NCBI GenBank assembly: GCA_946811695.1
Contig: OX328123.1
Coordinates: 39,315,136 to 39,379,135, forward strand
DNA length: 64,000 bases
Reading direction: 5' to 3'
Source: Gonocerus acuteangulatus
Taxonomy: Eukaryota > Arthropoda > Insecta > Hemiptera > Coreidae
In this document: positions 45,836 to 56,654 of the stretch, one piece after another
Position numbering within the stretch: position 1 is the stretch's first letter
Layout: the number at the start of each line of letters is the position of its first letter
Program-made: the position numbers and the translations under genes
Notes under the pieces: model-generated
The model's database searches: none
Seen by the model: the letters and a program-made list of their open reading frames with translations, nothing else
What the model was told of the DNA's origin: nothing

Positions 45836-46561
45836 TATTATCCATTTGTGTGATATTATGAGCTAGTGTAGAATAAAAAAAAATAAACAAACAACAATAA
45901 AGTGAACAATGCTTTTACTTTAACAGTACAATAATTTGGTATTATTTCATTAAATAGAAATAATGTTCAAATTTGTTAATACAATATTCCTCCTGGTACA
46001 AAATTGCGACATCAAGAAAATATGGACAATGTTTTTCAATTCAATTATCGCAGTTACCTAGTGATTCCTAATTTAATGTATATTTTATTTATGGGCTAAA
46101 GTTTATCCTTAACTAATCAAAAATTATATCCAAGTGTGTTTATCTGAAGAAAAAATGTTTAAAGAGACAAAAAATACGATTTTCCACGTGAACGCGATGC
46201 TGATTTGATGATAATTTTTTGAGCGAGCTTCGATTGGTCCCTTCTTATGTTTTTTTTCCCCTCTGCTTCAATAAATTTCAAAATCAAAATTTTTTTATAA
46301 TTATTACAAGGAAGTATGAAAAAAATTAAACAGAAAAAATCAATTTCAAACTACAGCTGCCTAATGATATTTGTCGGTAAGGTACGTAGGATTTTTTCGA
46401 TCCATTTTTCGAAGAATTGAAGCTTATTTTTTTCGGATACTTTAACATCCCATATAAAGCTTTTGATATAAAGAATTGAAAAATATTGATTTATTTGTTA
46501 TTTATAAATCCAAGAAAATGACTTTGATTTTGATCGCACAAGGTAGTATTACTCCTAATCG
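45682..46561. other. TA microsatellite, no gene seen
   Basis: A second TA tract at 45783-45831 has no family A flank. The rest is AT-rich and featureless. Confidence 0.5.
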
Positions 46562-46841
46562 CATGGGCGTATATAGAAAATAATGTCGGGAGGGGCTGGG
46601 AAAATTTCGGGGGGGGGGGGGCTGCGGCCATTCCCGGGGTATGGAATACTAATAATTTAGAACTTGGAATAGTTTTAACCAACTAAAACGTTATTACAAA
46701 CAAAATAAAATATTTTTTATGAACTAAGTGATCTTATTTAATTTTTTTTTTAACGGTTTATGACACATTTTTACCGATCAACTCAAAATTTCGGGGGGGG
46801 GGGGCTGGAGCCCCCTCAGCCCCTCCTTATATACGCCCATG
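46562..46841. mobile_element. hAT-type MITE (CATGGGCGTATATA family), copy 3
   Basis: Ends CATGGGCGTATATA and TATATACGCCCATG. Flanks CCTAATCG (46554-46561) and TCTAATCG (46842-46849) form an 8-bp target duplication with one mismatch. It is inverted relative to copies 1 and 2, with G-rich runs near both ends on the plus strand. Confidence 0.9.
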
Positions 46842-46849
46842 TCTAATCG

Positions 46850-48246
46850 CCTGCTAATTCATTTCCGTTATGTCCTGTGAGTGCTTTGATCCACTTTATT
46901 TATAGCAGTAATCAGCCTTTCAAGCACAGTAGGAAGATTCGTTAAATTTCACGAGTGAGTAAAGTATTTACTTGCTTGGCAATTGATGATTTCCTGTTAG
47001 TTTCTATAGTCCGTCAGTAGGTGATTGAGTGTAAGGCCTGTTTAGGCGTAATAATTGCCATAATAAGTGCTAAAATGAGTAGATTTAATTAACTAATTAT
47101 ACTATTAGTTAGTTCCCAGTTTTACTCATTTAAATAATGCGTAGGAGCCATAGACAGAAGCTAAGGAAATTCTGAATCCTAGGCTAGGTACCAACAAAAA
47201 CAATTTCTGGAAAATAGTTAAGTTGGGTTCTATGTATACATAAAAGTCATAATGTAAGAAATTTCAGCCAAAGCAGAACTGAAAAGCAACCATAAATGTT
47301 AGAATCAACGCTGGAACCCGTGTTGGTTGGAATGTTGTTGCACATTTTCCTGTAGACAAGGAGAGGTAAGAAAAATTTATTCTGAGCAAACATGAACCAT
47401 CCTTCATGGTAGGAATACAGCATTGTTCTTATCTGGGGCGAAGTTTTCCTGGTATTAATCGTCTACTTGATATTTCACGAACATTTCTTCTGGACTGCAT
47501 TAACCTTAATTTAAGCCTTTTACCTTAATTTCATCAGCTGGTGAAAAGCTAGTATTCCTGACGGGAGTCATGGCTAATGCTGGTTACAATGTTGTTGCCT
47601 AGAAGAGCCTTCACAGCTTCTCACAATCAGCTGAGTATTCATTGCGACCAACCTCAGGAAAAGGGGAAAATTGTCCCTACGAGGCACATTGATGGTTGAT
47701 ACATTGCTGCTTTAAAATCCACGTACCGGAAAAATTGTTGGTTGCAACGTTGTTGAGGGTGACCCATTCAACTTTACAACAGAATAAGAAAAACTGTTTT
47801 ACATCATCACATTAAAACAACATTTTTTTATTACACGTAAGTTAATGCGATATGCTCGGAACAAAAGAATTTATGCAACCTAATATTTCAGGAAAAATGT
47901 TTAACTTTCTCGACTCTTGATCACTCAATAGTTTGTGGTCGCTAAAACTTCTCGCGCCTCAACTTCTCAAATTGAAATAGCCCAAAATAATATTAGTGAA
48001 CTATGAAGCAGAATAGTGGCAGAAGAATAGATTACTCAATGACTGAGAGTGGAAGTGTCTAAGTCCTTGGGTTAGATCCGTCACACTCCAGCCACAAAGA
48101 GCAACCAATGCGAAATCTCCCCTTAAACCAATCTAGCTACAACACTCTTAACATCTTATCTAATATTTTTAATATATTTCTTACAAGATTTTATTTATTT
48201 TTTAAAAACATAGGTACTCATTTTTCACTAACATTTTTATATACGT
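46850..48246. other. No gene seen; three dispersed GTTGTTG phrases
   Basis: Less AT-rich than its neighbours. Variants of TTGGTTGCAACGTTGTTG occur near 47324, 47581 and 47740, each followed by unrelated text; spacing is irregular (about 257 and 160 bp). No recognisable protein. Confidence 0.4.
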
Positions 48247-48475
48247 TTTTCTCGACATTGCTCAAGCATTCGATCGGGTTTGGCACCCGGCATTACTTTA
48301 CAAAGTAAAGCTAATACTTCCACACACCTACTTCCTTATCCTAAAATCCTACCTGTCAAACAGATCTTCCAAGTTGAACAAAGCACAACTCTTTCCCCAA
48401 CCTCATTTATCCTTAACCTTCCTAAAACCCGTTTCCAAGCGCGTCTTTCCATCCTCCCCATACGTTTTTTATTTG
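48247..48475 (+). pseudogene. Jockey-like LINE fragment
   Basis: LDIAQAFDRVWHPALLYKVK then TYFLILKSYLSNRSSKL match the reverse transcriptase region DVAQAFDKVWHEGLFYKL..LILRSYLSNRHF at 15.75 kb. After about 45 residues the similarity fades (FLKPVSKRV). It is a short scrap with both ends missing. Confidence 0.78.
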
Positions 48476-48595
48476 TTTACGATAAAGAAAGGTCGTTAAT
48501 ATATTAAAATATAATAACACTACAAAAAGTACGTCACACAAAAGATACCTAACGAACCACATATATAAAATTATATATATAAATACACACATATA

Positions 48596-49458
48596 CCGGG
48601 CTCCCATCGACAGGGAAATGTCAGGGAATTTATTTATGAAAAAAAGTCAGGGAAATTCAAAATTTCTTTTTATTTATTTATTTTTTAAGGCAGGAACAGA
48701 AAAGTTTTATTTGGAATATTTTGGTCTCTGTAACGCAACATATGGGAGGCTGAAAGGGTTGCATCAAGAATCTTAAAGACACGGCTCACAACTAGAGCTC
48801 TATTGGCTTAAATTCCCAGCATTATCTGGCGTACCTGTATTTTTATCACGAACGGTAAAAATCTGTCTTTGGCGTTATAATGAGGGGTGCAACCCCCCTC
48901 CCCCGAAATTCTGATTTTATCGGTTTAAATATGTCATAAAAAACAAAAATAAATTAAATAAGATCACTTATATTAGAAAAAAATATATTTTTTTTAGTGT
49001 AATAGCGTTTCAGTTGGCTCACTATTCAAGTGTATCTATATTGTTATTCCATACCCACCAAATGTACCCAGCCCCCAAATTTTTTCCGGTATACGCGCTT
49101 GAAGTCTGCAGTCAATAAATAAATAATAACTCCCTTTAGTTAATGTTTATATTATTCTGATTAACATAATAATATCTATTAGATTGAAAATATTCACTTC
49201 ATAACGGTGTTATTATGATTCGCAAGTTAACTCACGCTCAACTCGATATTTTAATTTTGCATATTTTTCTTATTTAACTCCTGTAAGGTTCCATAATAAG
49301 TTAGTGCATTTTTACTAACTCATATCATTATACAAATTTTATTATATACACCATAACACCGAATTCCTCGAATAATATCAATTATCACTATCTGGGAGGC
49401 CAGGGAAAAATCAGCGAAAAGTCAGAGAATTTCATTTCCAAAACTCAGTGGGAACCCT
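48596..49458. mobile_element. hAT-like non-autonomous element
   Basis: Begins CCGGGCTCCCATCGACAGGG and ends CTCAGTGGGAACCCTG. The ends are approximate inverted repeats of the CAGGGTTCCCACTGA type. Just inside both lie GTCAGGGAATTT-like phrases (48618, 48645; inverted-sense CAGGGAAAAATCAGCG at 49401). A diverged member of the CATGGGCG MITE family (about 48874-49106, ending TATACGCGC) is nested within. Flanking sequence is TA-rich, so the target duplication is unclear. No transposase. Confidence 0.6.
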
Positions 49459-49459
49459 G

Positions 49460-49519
<60 letters not shown>

Positions 49520-50509
49520 AATGACACAGCTCACACCTTTTTTTTTTTTTTTTTCTGGAGTAAACCCGAACGTCCTATAGACCGATTTTAATACATGTGC
49601 CGCCGAAGGGAATAATAGAATTTATTAATGCAATGAAATGATTAATCTATAGTAAAATAGGTAAATATCTGGGAACTCTAAAAGTCTATAATATGCCAGG
49701 GAAGCTCTGCAAAATTATGACAAAATTCTTGTTGAAATTGAAAATATATGAACTTGAAAGAGAAAAAATATAGAAATAATGTAACGATTAATTATTAAAT
49801 GTTACAAGTATAAACTAAACTGTGACGATTAATATTAACGATTTTCCATGAGAGAGACGCTTCATCATGACTAATGTGTTTGCCGTCTTAGCCGAGTGAT
49901 TAAAATATATAGCAGTGGATCATCATCGGCTATTATTCATCATAATGTATTTTATTTATTTATTTATTTATTTATTTACGTTCTCTTAAATTCTTGCATA
50001 TTAGAGCCGGGCTCTCTACAGGTTGGTATCCATTAAAAACAATAAAACAACAATTAATGTATTGGGAAATTAACAATTTGGTTACGGTAGAAACACAGTC
50101 CTAATGAACCGATTTTTTAAAAGTCGGAGCCATCTCTCATTACCTTTCTATATTTTATAGCGTGTTTCGAAACAATAAATCAAGAATCACTGCCGTTAGG
50201 GGCACATTTTATATTGTGGGTTACAAGTAAAGTCCCACGTACAATGGACCGAATTTGGTGGTTAAGTAACTCATTTAGTTGACTGTTAAAGGAGCGTTGT
50301 ATGCCGATTTTGGGGATGGAAGAAATTGTTGTAACTATCGTGTCAACAACCGCAGACAAACCAGGATCAATTTATTTTTGTTGTTTCGTGTTTTTTTAGT
50401 TAAACATTTATTTGGCACTTTCTAGTTAAGAATGCTTTCTTGTTCTTCGGCCAGTTAACTGGCCACGAGGCCAATGTCTCTTGAGCCTTCTAGGCGGGGT
50501 TTTTGTGTT
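49459..50509. other. TA tract, TTTA tract, SINE-tail scrap; no gene
   Basis: TA tract to 49514; (TTTA)n near 49945-49978. At 49990-50036 the minus strand reads ACCAACCTGTAGAGAGCCCG followed by GCTCTAAT, a relative of the 5S-SINE tail (GGCAACCTATAGATAGCCCG, GCGCTAAT). Text near 50100-50330 (AATGAACCGATTTTTTAAA, GTGGTTAAGTAACTCATTT) is a diverged relative of family B. Confidence 0.5.
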
Positions 50510-51345
50510 GGGGGGAAGAGTGTTTGAGCTCTAGGATTGGGATGGAAGACAATTTGGAATGAAAGGTTAGGAAACGGAATGTTGCCAGTTCTTGGACGAA
50601 AAGGATTTTCAGGTCAGTATGGAGAGTTTTATTGGAAACTTAATAAGGGGCATAAACTATTTTGCGGAGGACTTGGATTCGAATGCCTGTATTCTCTGTA
50701 TGTTTGAAGTTTTGGCTGTTCCCCAGAGTTCAAGTCCGTACGTCAAAATGGGTAGGATGATGGTCTTGTATTCAATGAGTTTGTTGTGAGTTTCGATGAA
50801 GGTCCCAGTAACCATCCTAAGAGCCTGTATCTCCTGTTTAGTTCCTGTGTTTTCAGTGGAGTGTATGGGTTCAAAGTAATAATCCCAGGTAGCGCACCTC
50901 GTAAAATATGGGGAGTTCTTGGATGAATATGACGACTGGAGGGCAGACTCTTATTAAGGGTGAATGTGATTTGGTAGAATTTCTGAGGAATCGCCCTAAT
51001 TTGCCACTTGTTGCACCAGTACTCGACAGACTCCAGATGTTCTTGTAGATACATACAAGGAAGCTGCTTAGGGTTGAGAGGAGGGAAAAATGGCTGCATC
51101 ATCAGCGTAAGTGGTTAAATAAGTGCTGGGGTGGATGGAGACGTCTGCGGTATACAAAAGGTAGAGGAGGGGACCAAGAATACTTCCCTGTGGGGGGGGG
51201 GGGAATGGGATCGCTAGACAGTGTGGGACCAGATCTTACTTGGAAGGAGCGGTTTGATAGGTAGGATTGCAGGACTAGGAAATATGTGTGAGAGATTATG
51301 CACTTTACTTTGTTTAACAACCTCGGGTGCACCAGGACCAATGCA
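50510..51345 (-). pseudogene. Jockey-like LINE fragment
   Basis: On the minus strand, in pieces with frameshifts: NKVKCIISHTYFLVLQSYLS, NRSFQVRSG, LEHLESVEYWCNKWQIRA-like (thumb region), KTQELNRRYRLLGWLLGPSS, then GLELWGTAKTSNIQRIQV and a C-terminal stretch. The order and spacing match the LINE at 40.7 kb, but frameshifts and small deletions are frequent and the FADD region is degraded. It is an older copy of the same lineage. Confidence 0.8.
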
Positions 51346-51664
51346 AATATTTTTCATTGATATCCCCGGATTCTATAGTCGGGTCAACAACATCAAACGG
51401 AAACAGACAAAAGGAGGGTGAAAAAACATTTTCCATTAAAGATCTTTATAGTAAAAGGTTAAAGGTAAGGAGGCACATCAAAACATGCTGACCAGGTTTC
51501 AACCCAATAATTTCTCAAGGATAATAAATAAATACCTTATGTCGGATTTCAGACATTTTTAAAAGAAACAGGAATATAAAATCTTTAGAATTACTAAGAT
51601 AGTATTGTTGAATGCGTAACCTTGAAGATTCCTATGATAAATAAATATATGTTATATAAAGCGT

Positions 51665-51912
51665 GTGTGTTGAAGAGAAGAATCGACACAGAAGAGGCCT
51701 GAAGATAATGAGCTACTAATGGTTGGGGTGTCGACGACCCCGTCGCGGCATTATATAAAGGAGAAAGCGAGGGGATACCTCAGCATCAGCCTCAGCATCT
51801 CCTCATCTATCTACTTAGTGTTATGTCTAGCTTAGTACTTGTCATCTGTAGAGTACTAACAGCTCCTTTTTATGTGACTAGTGTAAAGTATTAGTAAACG
51901 CCACACAATGGG
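51665..51912 (+). promoter_or_regulatory. Core-promoter-like block, possibly a solo LTR
   Basis: A GC-richer block contains TATATAAAG at 51752-51760, and about 27 bases later CTCAGCATCAGCCTCAGCAT, giving initiator-like CAG sites at a typical TATA-to-start spacing. The block begins TGTGTTGAAG and ends near CCACACAATGG, which could be LTR ends, but no partner LTR or polyprotein is seen nearby. An undetected gene's 5' end is the alternative. Confidence 0.38.
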
Positions 51913-52885
51913 GCAAACGGGGAATAAAACCAAAACGCAATGTCAATTTCTAGAGTTAATATTTATTTTGTTTTATCCTTGAATCGAATGATCGTTTGTC
52001 CCTTATGAATTTCATTTTAAAGGTGAAATTATAATTTTTGTCACTGTTGAATTATGTTCAGCTATTTTTATCTCCATAGTAATTAGAAAAACATTTAATA
52101 AATAACACAAAATAACTACAACAATAAAAAAAACCCAAAGGGAACAGAAACTTATGCGGAACGAAATCTTCATTTTGAATACAATTTTTACAGACTTTTT
52201 TTCTAGATCGTTAATTGACCTTTCGAATGGTCACAATAGCGACTCCAGAAAATTGAAAGCGATCCATGATAGTAGCAGAACCTCTGTCCGGACTTTTTAA
52301 TTTAAACACATTTCCAGAAAGTTACTGTTTTTTAAGATGTATAATGTTTTCTGAAAGCAATAAATACAGAACCATCCAAAGCTGTTAAAACGAAGAAACA
52401 TTTCTATATTTTTCATTAAAAATTAATCAAAATATATCGGAACGTAAGAATGTTTTGGATCTAAATTGAAAAATATTAATTGGAAGTTTATTGGATATTA
52501 AAAATATTCATTGAAAGTTTAAATCATGTTACTTTAGAAACAAAAAATATTATAAAACATAAATGGTCCCTAACAAGGAAAAACCGGCTCGATATTGACC
52601 AGACTATGCATTGGACATCATTCCCGAGTACTCGTACTTAATGAATAGAAAATACAGACCTATTTGCAAATAGTGCAAGGAAGTGAAACCAGTCGAAACC
52701 TGAGTAAATTTACTCTAAGACTAATTGGGAGTAAACATAAAAATGAATGAATTTAAGTATATCTATCTTACCAAAAGAAAGCTATTCTAAATGTCCTGAC
52801 ATTTTCTTGATATTTCTTACCAGCTTTACTCCTCAATGGGCGGGATCTGAGATTTCAGGGTTTCAGAAAAACTTCCTCATTTAAC
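51913..52885. other. No gene seen
   Basis: AT-rich and non-coding, with no recognised repeats. Confidence 0.35.
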
Positions 52886-53284
52886 CAGCTTTCCAACCCT
52901 GTGTTGTGGAAGTATGTGAACGATTTAGGAGCAGAAGTTTAAAAAAAAACATGGATCTGTGAAAAGAAAATTGAATTTTTTTCTTCAGTTTATTCAAAAA
53001 GCTTATAAGAAATATTCGTTTTTATAAATATTTACTTAAACATCAAGTAAATATTAAGTTAAAACAATAAAAAAATTACTTCAACAAAAATAAAAAAAAT
53101 TCCTAAAACAGTAAATAAATAAAATACAGATTTATTTTGAATTTACTAATTACAGTACCTAATACAGGGTCCAGGAGGTGGGCAATTATGAACCCCAACT
53201 ACAAACTAACCTGAAAAAAAATTATTTTTACCTAGATCACGCATTTGAACACACTTTTACAGGACTATTTTTTTTTAATAAGGC

Positions 53285-53440
53285 GCTTAACGTCTAGGTT
53301 ACCAGCGCCTGGATTTATTTATTTATTTTTCGGATGGAATATTTAATTACCACAACAATCACACATGGGCTCACGAGAATCCCAGGGCGGTTCACAAGCA
53401 TAGCCATCAGTATCAATTCAAGGTAAAACATTTGTTTTCT
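53285..53440 (-). mobile_element. Possible SINE in the loop of the fold-back element
   Basis: On the minus strand the segment ends CCAGGCGCTGGTAACCTAGA, CGTTAAGCGCCTTATTAAAA. This resembles the SINE tail (CCTAGATGTAGATGCGCCGTAAAA) in order and polarity. The head (AACCGCCCTGGGATTCTCGT) is not clearly tRNA or 5S. Confidence 0.4.
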
Positions 53441-53648
53441 AATTATAAATACCTGTAAAAATGTGATCAAATGCGTGATGTAGGTAAAAGTAATTATTTT
53501 TTAGGTTAATGTGTGGTTGTGGTTCATTAATGGCCACCTCCTGGACCGGTATTAGTTACTGTAATTAACAAATTCAAAATAAATGTATATTTTATTTGTT
53601 TACTGTTTTAGGATTTTTTTTTTATTTTTGTGGAAGTAATTTTTTTAT

Positions 53649-54094
53649 ACGAAGACAGGTATAGTTGGGATTCGGCTAGGAGAAAAACGTCAGACTTTCA
53701 AAAATAAATCTGTATTTTGGACGTTTCGACTGCAACAATGGCAGCCTTCTTCAGCTAAAAAATATATACAACTTATAAGTAAAGAAAATGTACAAGCAGT
53801 AAGTAAAAGACAGGCAGAAATGAGCGGAGTATATATATCAATACAATAAATTTTAAACAATCTTATTTTTAAAAAAACAATGAAAATACGGTAGTTGGAA
53901 AGAAAACAGCATGTAGAACTTGTTAGTAAAAACAGTACAAAAAAAAATTAAACAGTAAAAACAACGCACATTTACAAAACAACGCACCAAAATACAGATT
54001 TCTTTTTGAAAGTCTGACGTTTTTCTCCTAGCCGAATCCCAACTATACCTGTCTTCGTATCTCTACAGCGGCTAACTATCTCCATCTACACTAT
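53649..54094. mobile_element. Penelope-type hairpin insertion with 11-bp target duplication
   Basis: AATTTTTTTAT flanks the insert at 53638-53648 and 54095-54105; the uninterrupted left arm of the host fold-back has this sequence once. The insert's ends are inverted: ACGAAGACAGGTATAGTTGG..GATTCGGCTAGGAGAAAAAC at the left and the complement at 53990-54052, the latter followed by CAGCGGCTAACTATC as at other Penelope termini. A hammerhead-like motif lies in the left arm. There is no coding sequence, so it is a non-autonomous or internally deleted derivative. Confidence 0.82.
53719..53755 (-). ncRNA. Hammerhead-ribozyme-like motif, second lineage
   Basis: The minus strand reads CTGAAGA, stem II GGCTGC-CATTGTT-GCAGTC (one G-U pair), GAAA, CG, UC. 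All core strands agree with CUGANGA / GAAA / UH. Compared with the motif at 5.4 kb, stem II differs on both sides (GGCTAC/GTAGCC versus GGCTGC/GCAGTC) while pairing is kept, which supports a maintained structure. Confidence 0.7.
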
Positions 54095-54399
54095 AATTTT
54101 TTTATTGTTTAAGTAAATATTTAATTAATATTTAGGTAAATATTTATAAAAACAAATATTTCTTTAAAGATTTTTGAATAAACTGAAGAAAAAAACTAAT
54201 TTTCTTTTCACAGATCCATGTTTATTTTAAAACTTCTGCTCCTAAATCGTTCACATACTTCCATAACACAGGGTTGTGATACATGAATGAAAAGCTGGTT
54301 TTTGAACATTTTGAATTTGAACATGAAAGGGAACATTTTTTGTTCCCCTAAAGGTCCTCTATCACCTCCCACAATATGACTAGACATTTACGAGACACC

Positions 54400-54404
<5 letters not shown>

Positions 54405-54458
<54 letters not shown>

Positions 54459-54598
54459 AATTTGAACCACCGTTATTTTCGGTCTCTAGGGGTTCTGAAA
54501 CGCGAAATGTTCTAGTCGGCACTTCCGGATTGTTTCATGAGATCAACCTTATAAGCGGGGTTCCTCCCTATGGAGGGAGGGAGGAACCGCGCTAAAAC
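54405..54598 (+). mobile_element. Family A 3'-end fragment
   Basis: Begins in a TA tract (54405-54456) and continues CAAATTTGAACCACCGTTAT, GTTCTAGTCGGCACTTCCGG, ending in the hairpin GGGGTTCCTCCC..GGGAGGAACCGCGCTAAAA. Everything upstream of the TA tract is missing, so it is 5'-truncated within the microsatellite. Confidence 0.85.
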
Positions 54599-55524
54599 CA
54601 TATTATAAAATATTCATAACATAAACATATATCATAAAATTGAAAAAGTATACTGTAAAAAACAAATTAATATAATACATTTTTACTTTAAAATATCTTC
54701 GCCTCGAACCTTTTCACAATAATATTCTTGTGTTTATACTACTAATATATCCATACCTATCTCGGAAATTGTAAACAGGCCTTATTTGTTATTACATGAA
54801 CTGACTTGTTCCAATGTATTGTCTGTTATCCTTAAGAGTTAACAATGTATTTGTTTAATTACAAGAGGAAATGTATCTGTAATTGTTTCGAGCGAATCGC
54901 CTTAGTTGCGGGTGCCCATAAATAAATGAATTTAAAAAAATTAAAAATACTAACGAAAAATGTTTATTAAAGACATATTCTATTAGAATTTAAAAAAAAA
55001 AATGCATAATACTTCTTGGATGTCTTGCTTATTAAAAATGTTTTTCACGTCGATGTGTCCCCAACATTATATATATATTTATTTTATGAGCTTTTCGCAA
55101 CTATAGCAACTTGCTCAGAACGAACATTACACATATATACATACATACATATCTACATGCATATATACATAGATACATATCTACATGCATATATACATAG
55201 ATACAATTTGGTTATTACATATGTGCATACAAACACATTATTATACATATATACATCAACATCAACAATATATACATCATCATTATTATATATATACATC
55301 AAATTATACAAATATACATTACACTATGTTTATATAGTTTATTCTACTTCTAGACATAGGATAATACTATTCAGATTAAGATATAATAGAATAAATACCT
55401 TAATAAAGATATACTATCATAGAGCATTAATAAATATATAATAGAGAAAGATAAATAAAGATATAATATAATAGAGCGTTAATAAAGATATAATTTTTGT
55501 TTTGTCACAAGATATATATATGTG

Positions 55525-55608
<84 letters not shown>

Positions 55609-55784
55609 CATAAATACATACATGCATGCATACAAATATGCATGCACACATGTACACACCTGCATACACACACACACATATAACATATAAATAAACAATG
55701 GTATATTTTTTATATAAATAATAATGGTATATATAAACAAATCTCTATGGGTTGTTTTCACGCTTCTTCCTTTCTAAATTTATG
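54599..55784. repeat. AT-rich region with TACA and TA microsatellites
   Basis: No gene. At 55130-55205 ATCTACATGCATATATACAT followed by AGATACAT is repeated in tandem (unit about 28 bp). TA and TATG tracts at 55508-55612 and a CATACA-rich block to 55690 follow. The TA-rich zone lies just past the stop of the I-clade LINE (minus strand) and may partly be its 3' tail. Tyr-Ile repeat ORFs here are artefacts. Confidence 0.8.
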
Positions 55785-56351
55785 CTATAATCTGGTTAGT
55801 AAGTTTGTCTTGTTTAGGTAGTTCAATATCTCATCGATATATTTGCTTCCATCGCCGAGTAATTCAGTCATATTGTAAGGTAAGTCATAGTTTTGTCGCT
55901 CTAAACATTCATTCAGTATGTGCTTTATAGTCAGCGGTGTGTTACACTGTGTACATGTCGGTCTGTCCTGTCTCGTCATGAGATAAGAGTGTGTCAGTCG
56001 GGAATGGCCAATTCTTAAGCGGCATAATGTCACTTCGTCTCTTCTATTATCCCTTTTGCTTGAAGGCCATTCACTTACTGTTCGTTTGATTTCTCGAAGT
56101 TTGTTATCCGTCGTCATATGCCAGGCTTGTTCCCAATTCTCTGTAACAAATCTTCTGGCTTCAGTTTGCATATCTTGTAATGTAACTCCGTGTATGTCCA
56201 CTTGGTTTTGTCTTGTAGCCGTCTGAGCCTGTACGTCAGCTTGAGTGCTTTGTCCTATGTCCTCATGTCCTGGGAGCCAATATATTGTTATTTCTTTATT
56301 CGTCCTGTGTATCTGTTCTAGTACGTTCATAATGATGGGATTGTCGTTGTA

Positions 56352-56620
56352 CAGGGTGTCCCAAAAATAATGGTCATCCGTTTGCCAGATGATTCTCCAA
56401 TGTGAGATCGGAAAGAATAACCCCCATATTAACCCCCGCAAAATTGACTGAAATGTTATTCAAGGTCAAATTTTTTGATTGCATATTTCGAATCTACGAG
56501 TCATGAGGATGAAAAAAGTCAACGGCACCATAGGTCAGAAATGACTCCTTATGGTAAAAATGACCATTAACAGCGTATACGTGGGCCATTCTATTCCAAT
56601 AGACAAATGGTGGCTGATTT

Positions 56621-56654
<34 letters not shown>

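Larger units (their letters stand above)
52886..54300. mobile_element. Fold-back element with about 370-bp arms
   Basis: The left arm (52886-53263; AACCAGCTTTCC...TTTACAGG) is inverted in a right arm made of 53453-53648 and 54095-54300 (...AAAGCTGGTT). Shared landmarks: GTGTTGTGGAAGTATGTGAA / TTCACATACTTCCATAACAC, GAGCAGAAGTTT, CAGATCCATG, CACGCATTTGA. The right arm is split by a 446-bp Penelope-type insertion whose TSD matches left-arm text. The loop (53264-53452) has a SINE-tail-like segment. No transposase; superfamily unknown. Confidence 0.82.

Noticed and set aside
55785..56441. 218-codon ORF taken as a single protein from its first Met
   Set aside because: The first 30 or so residues are read from the mariner's terminal repeat; the real LINE frame continues on the far side of the insertion.
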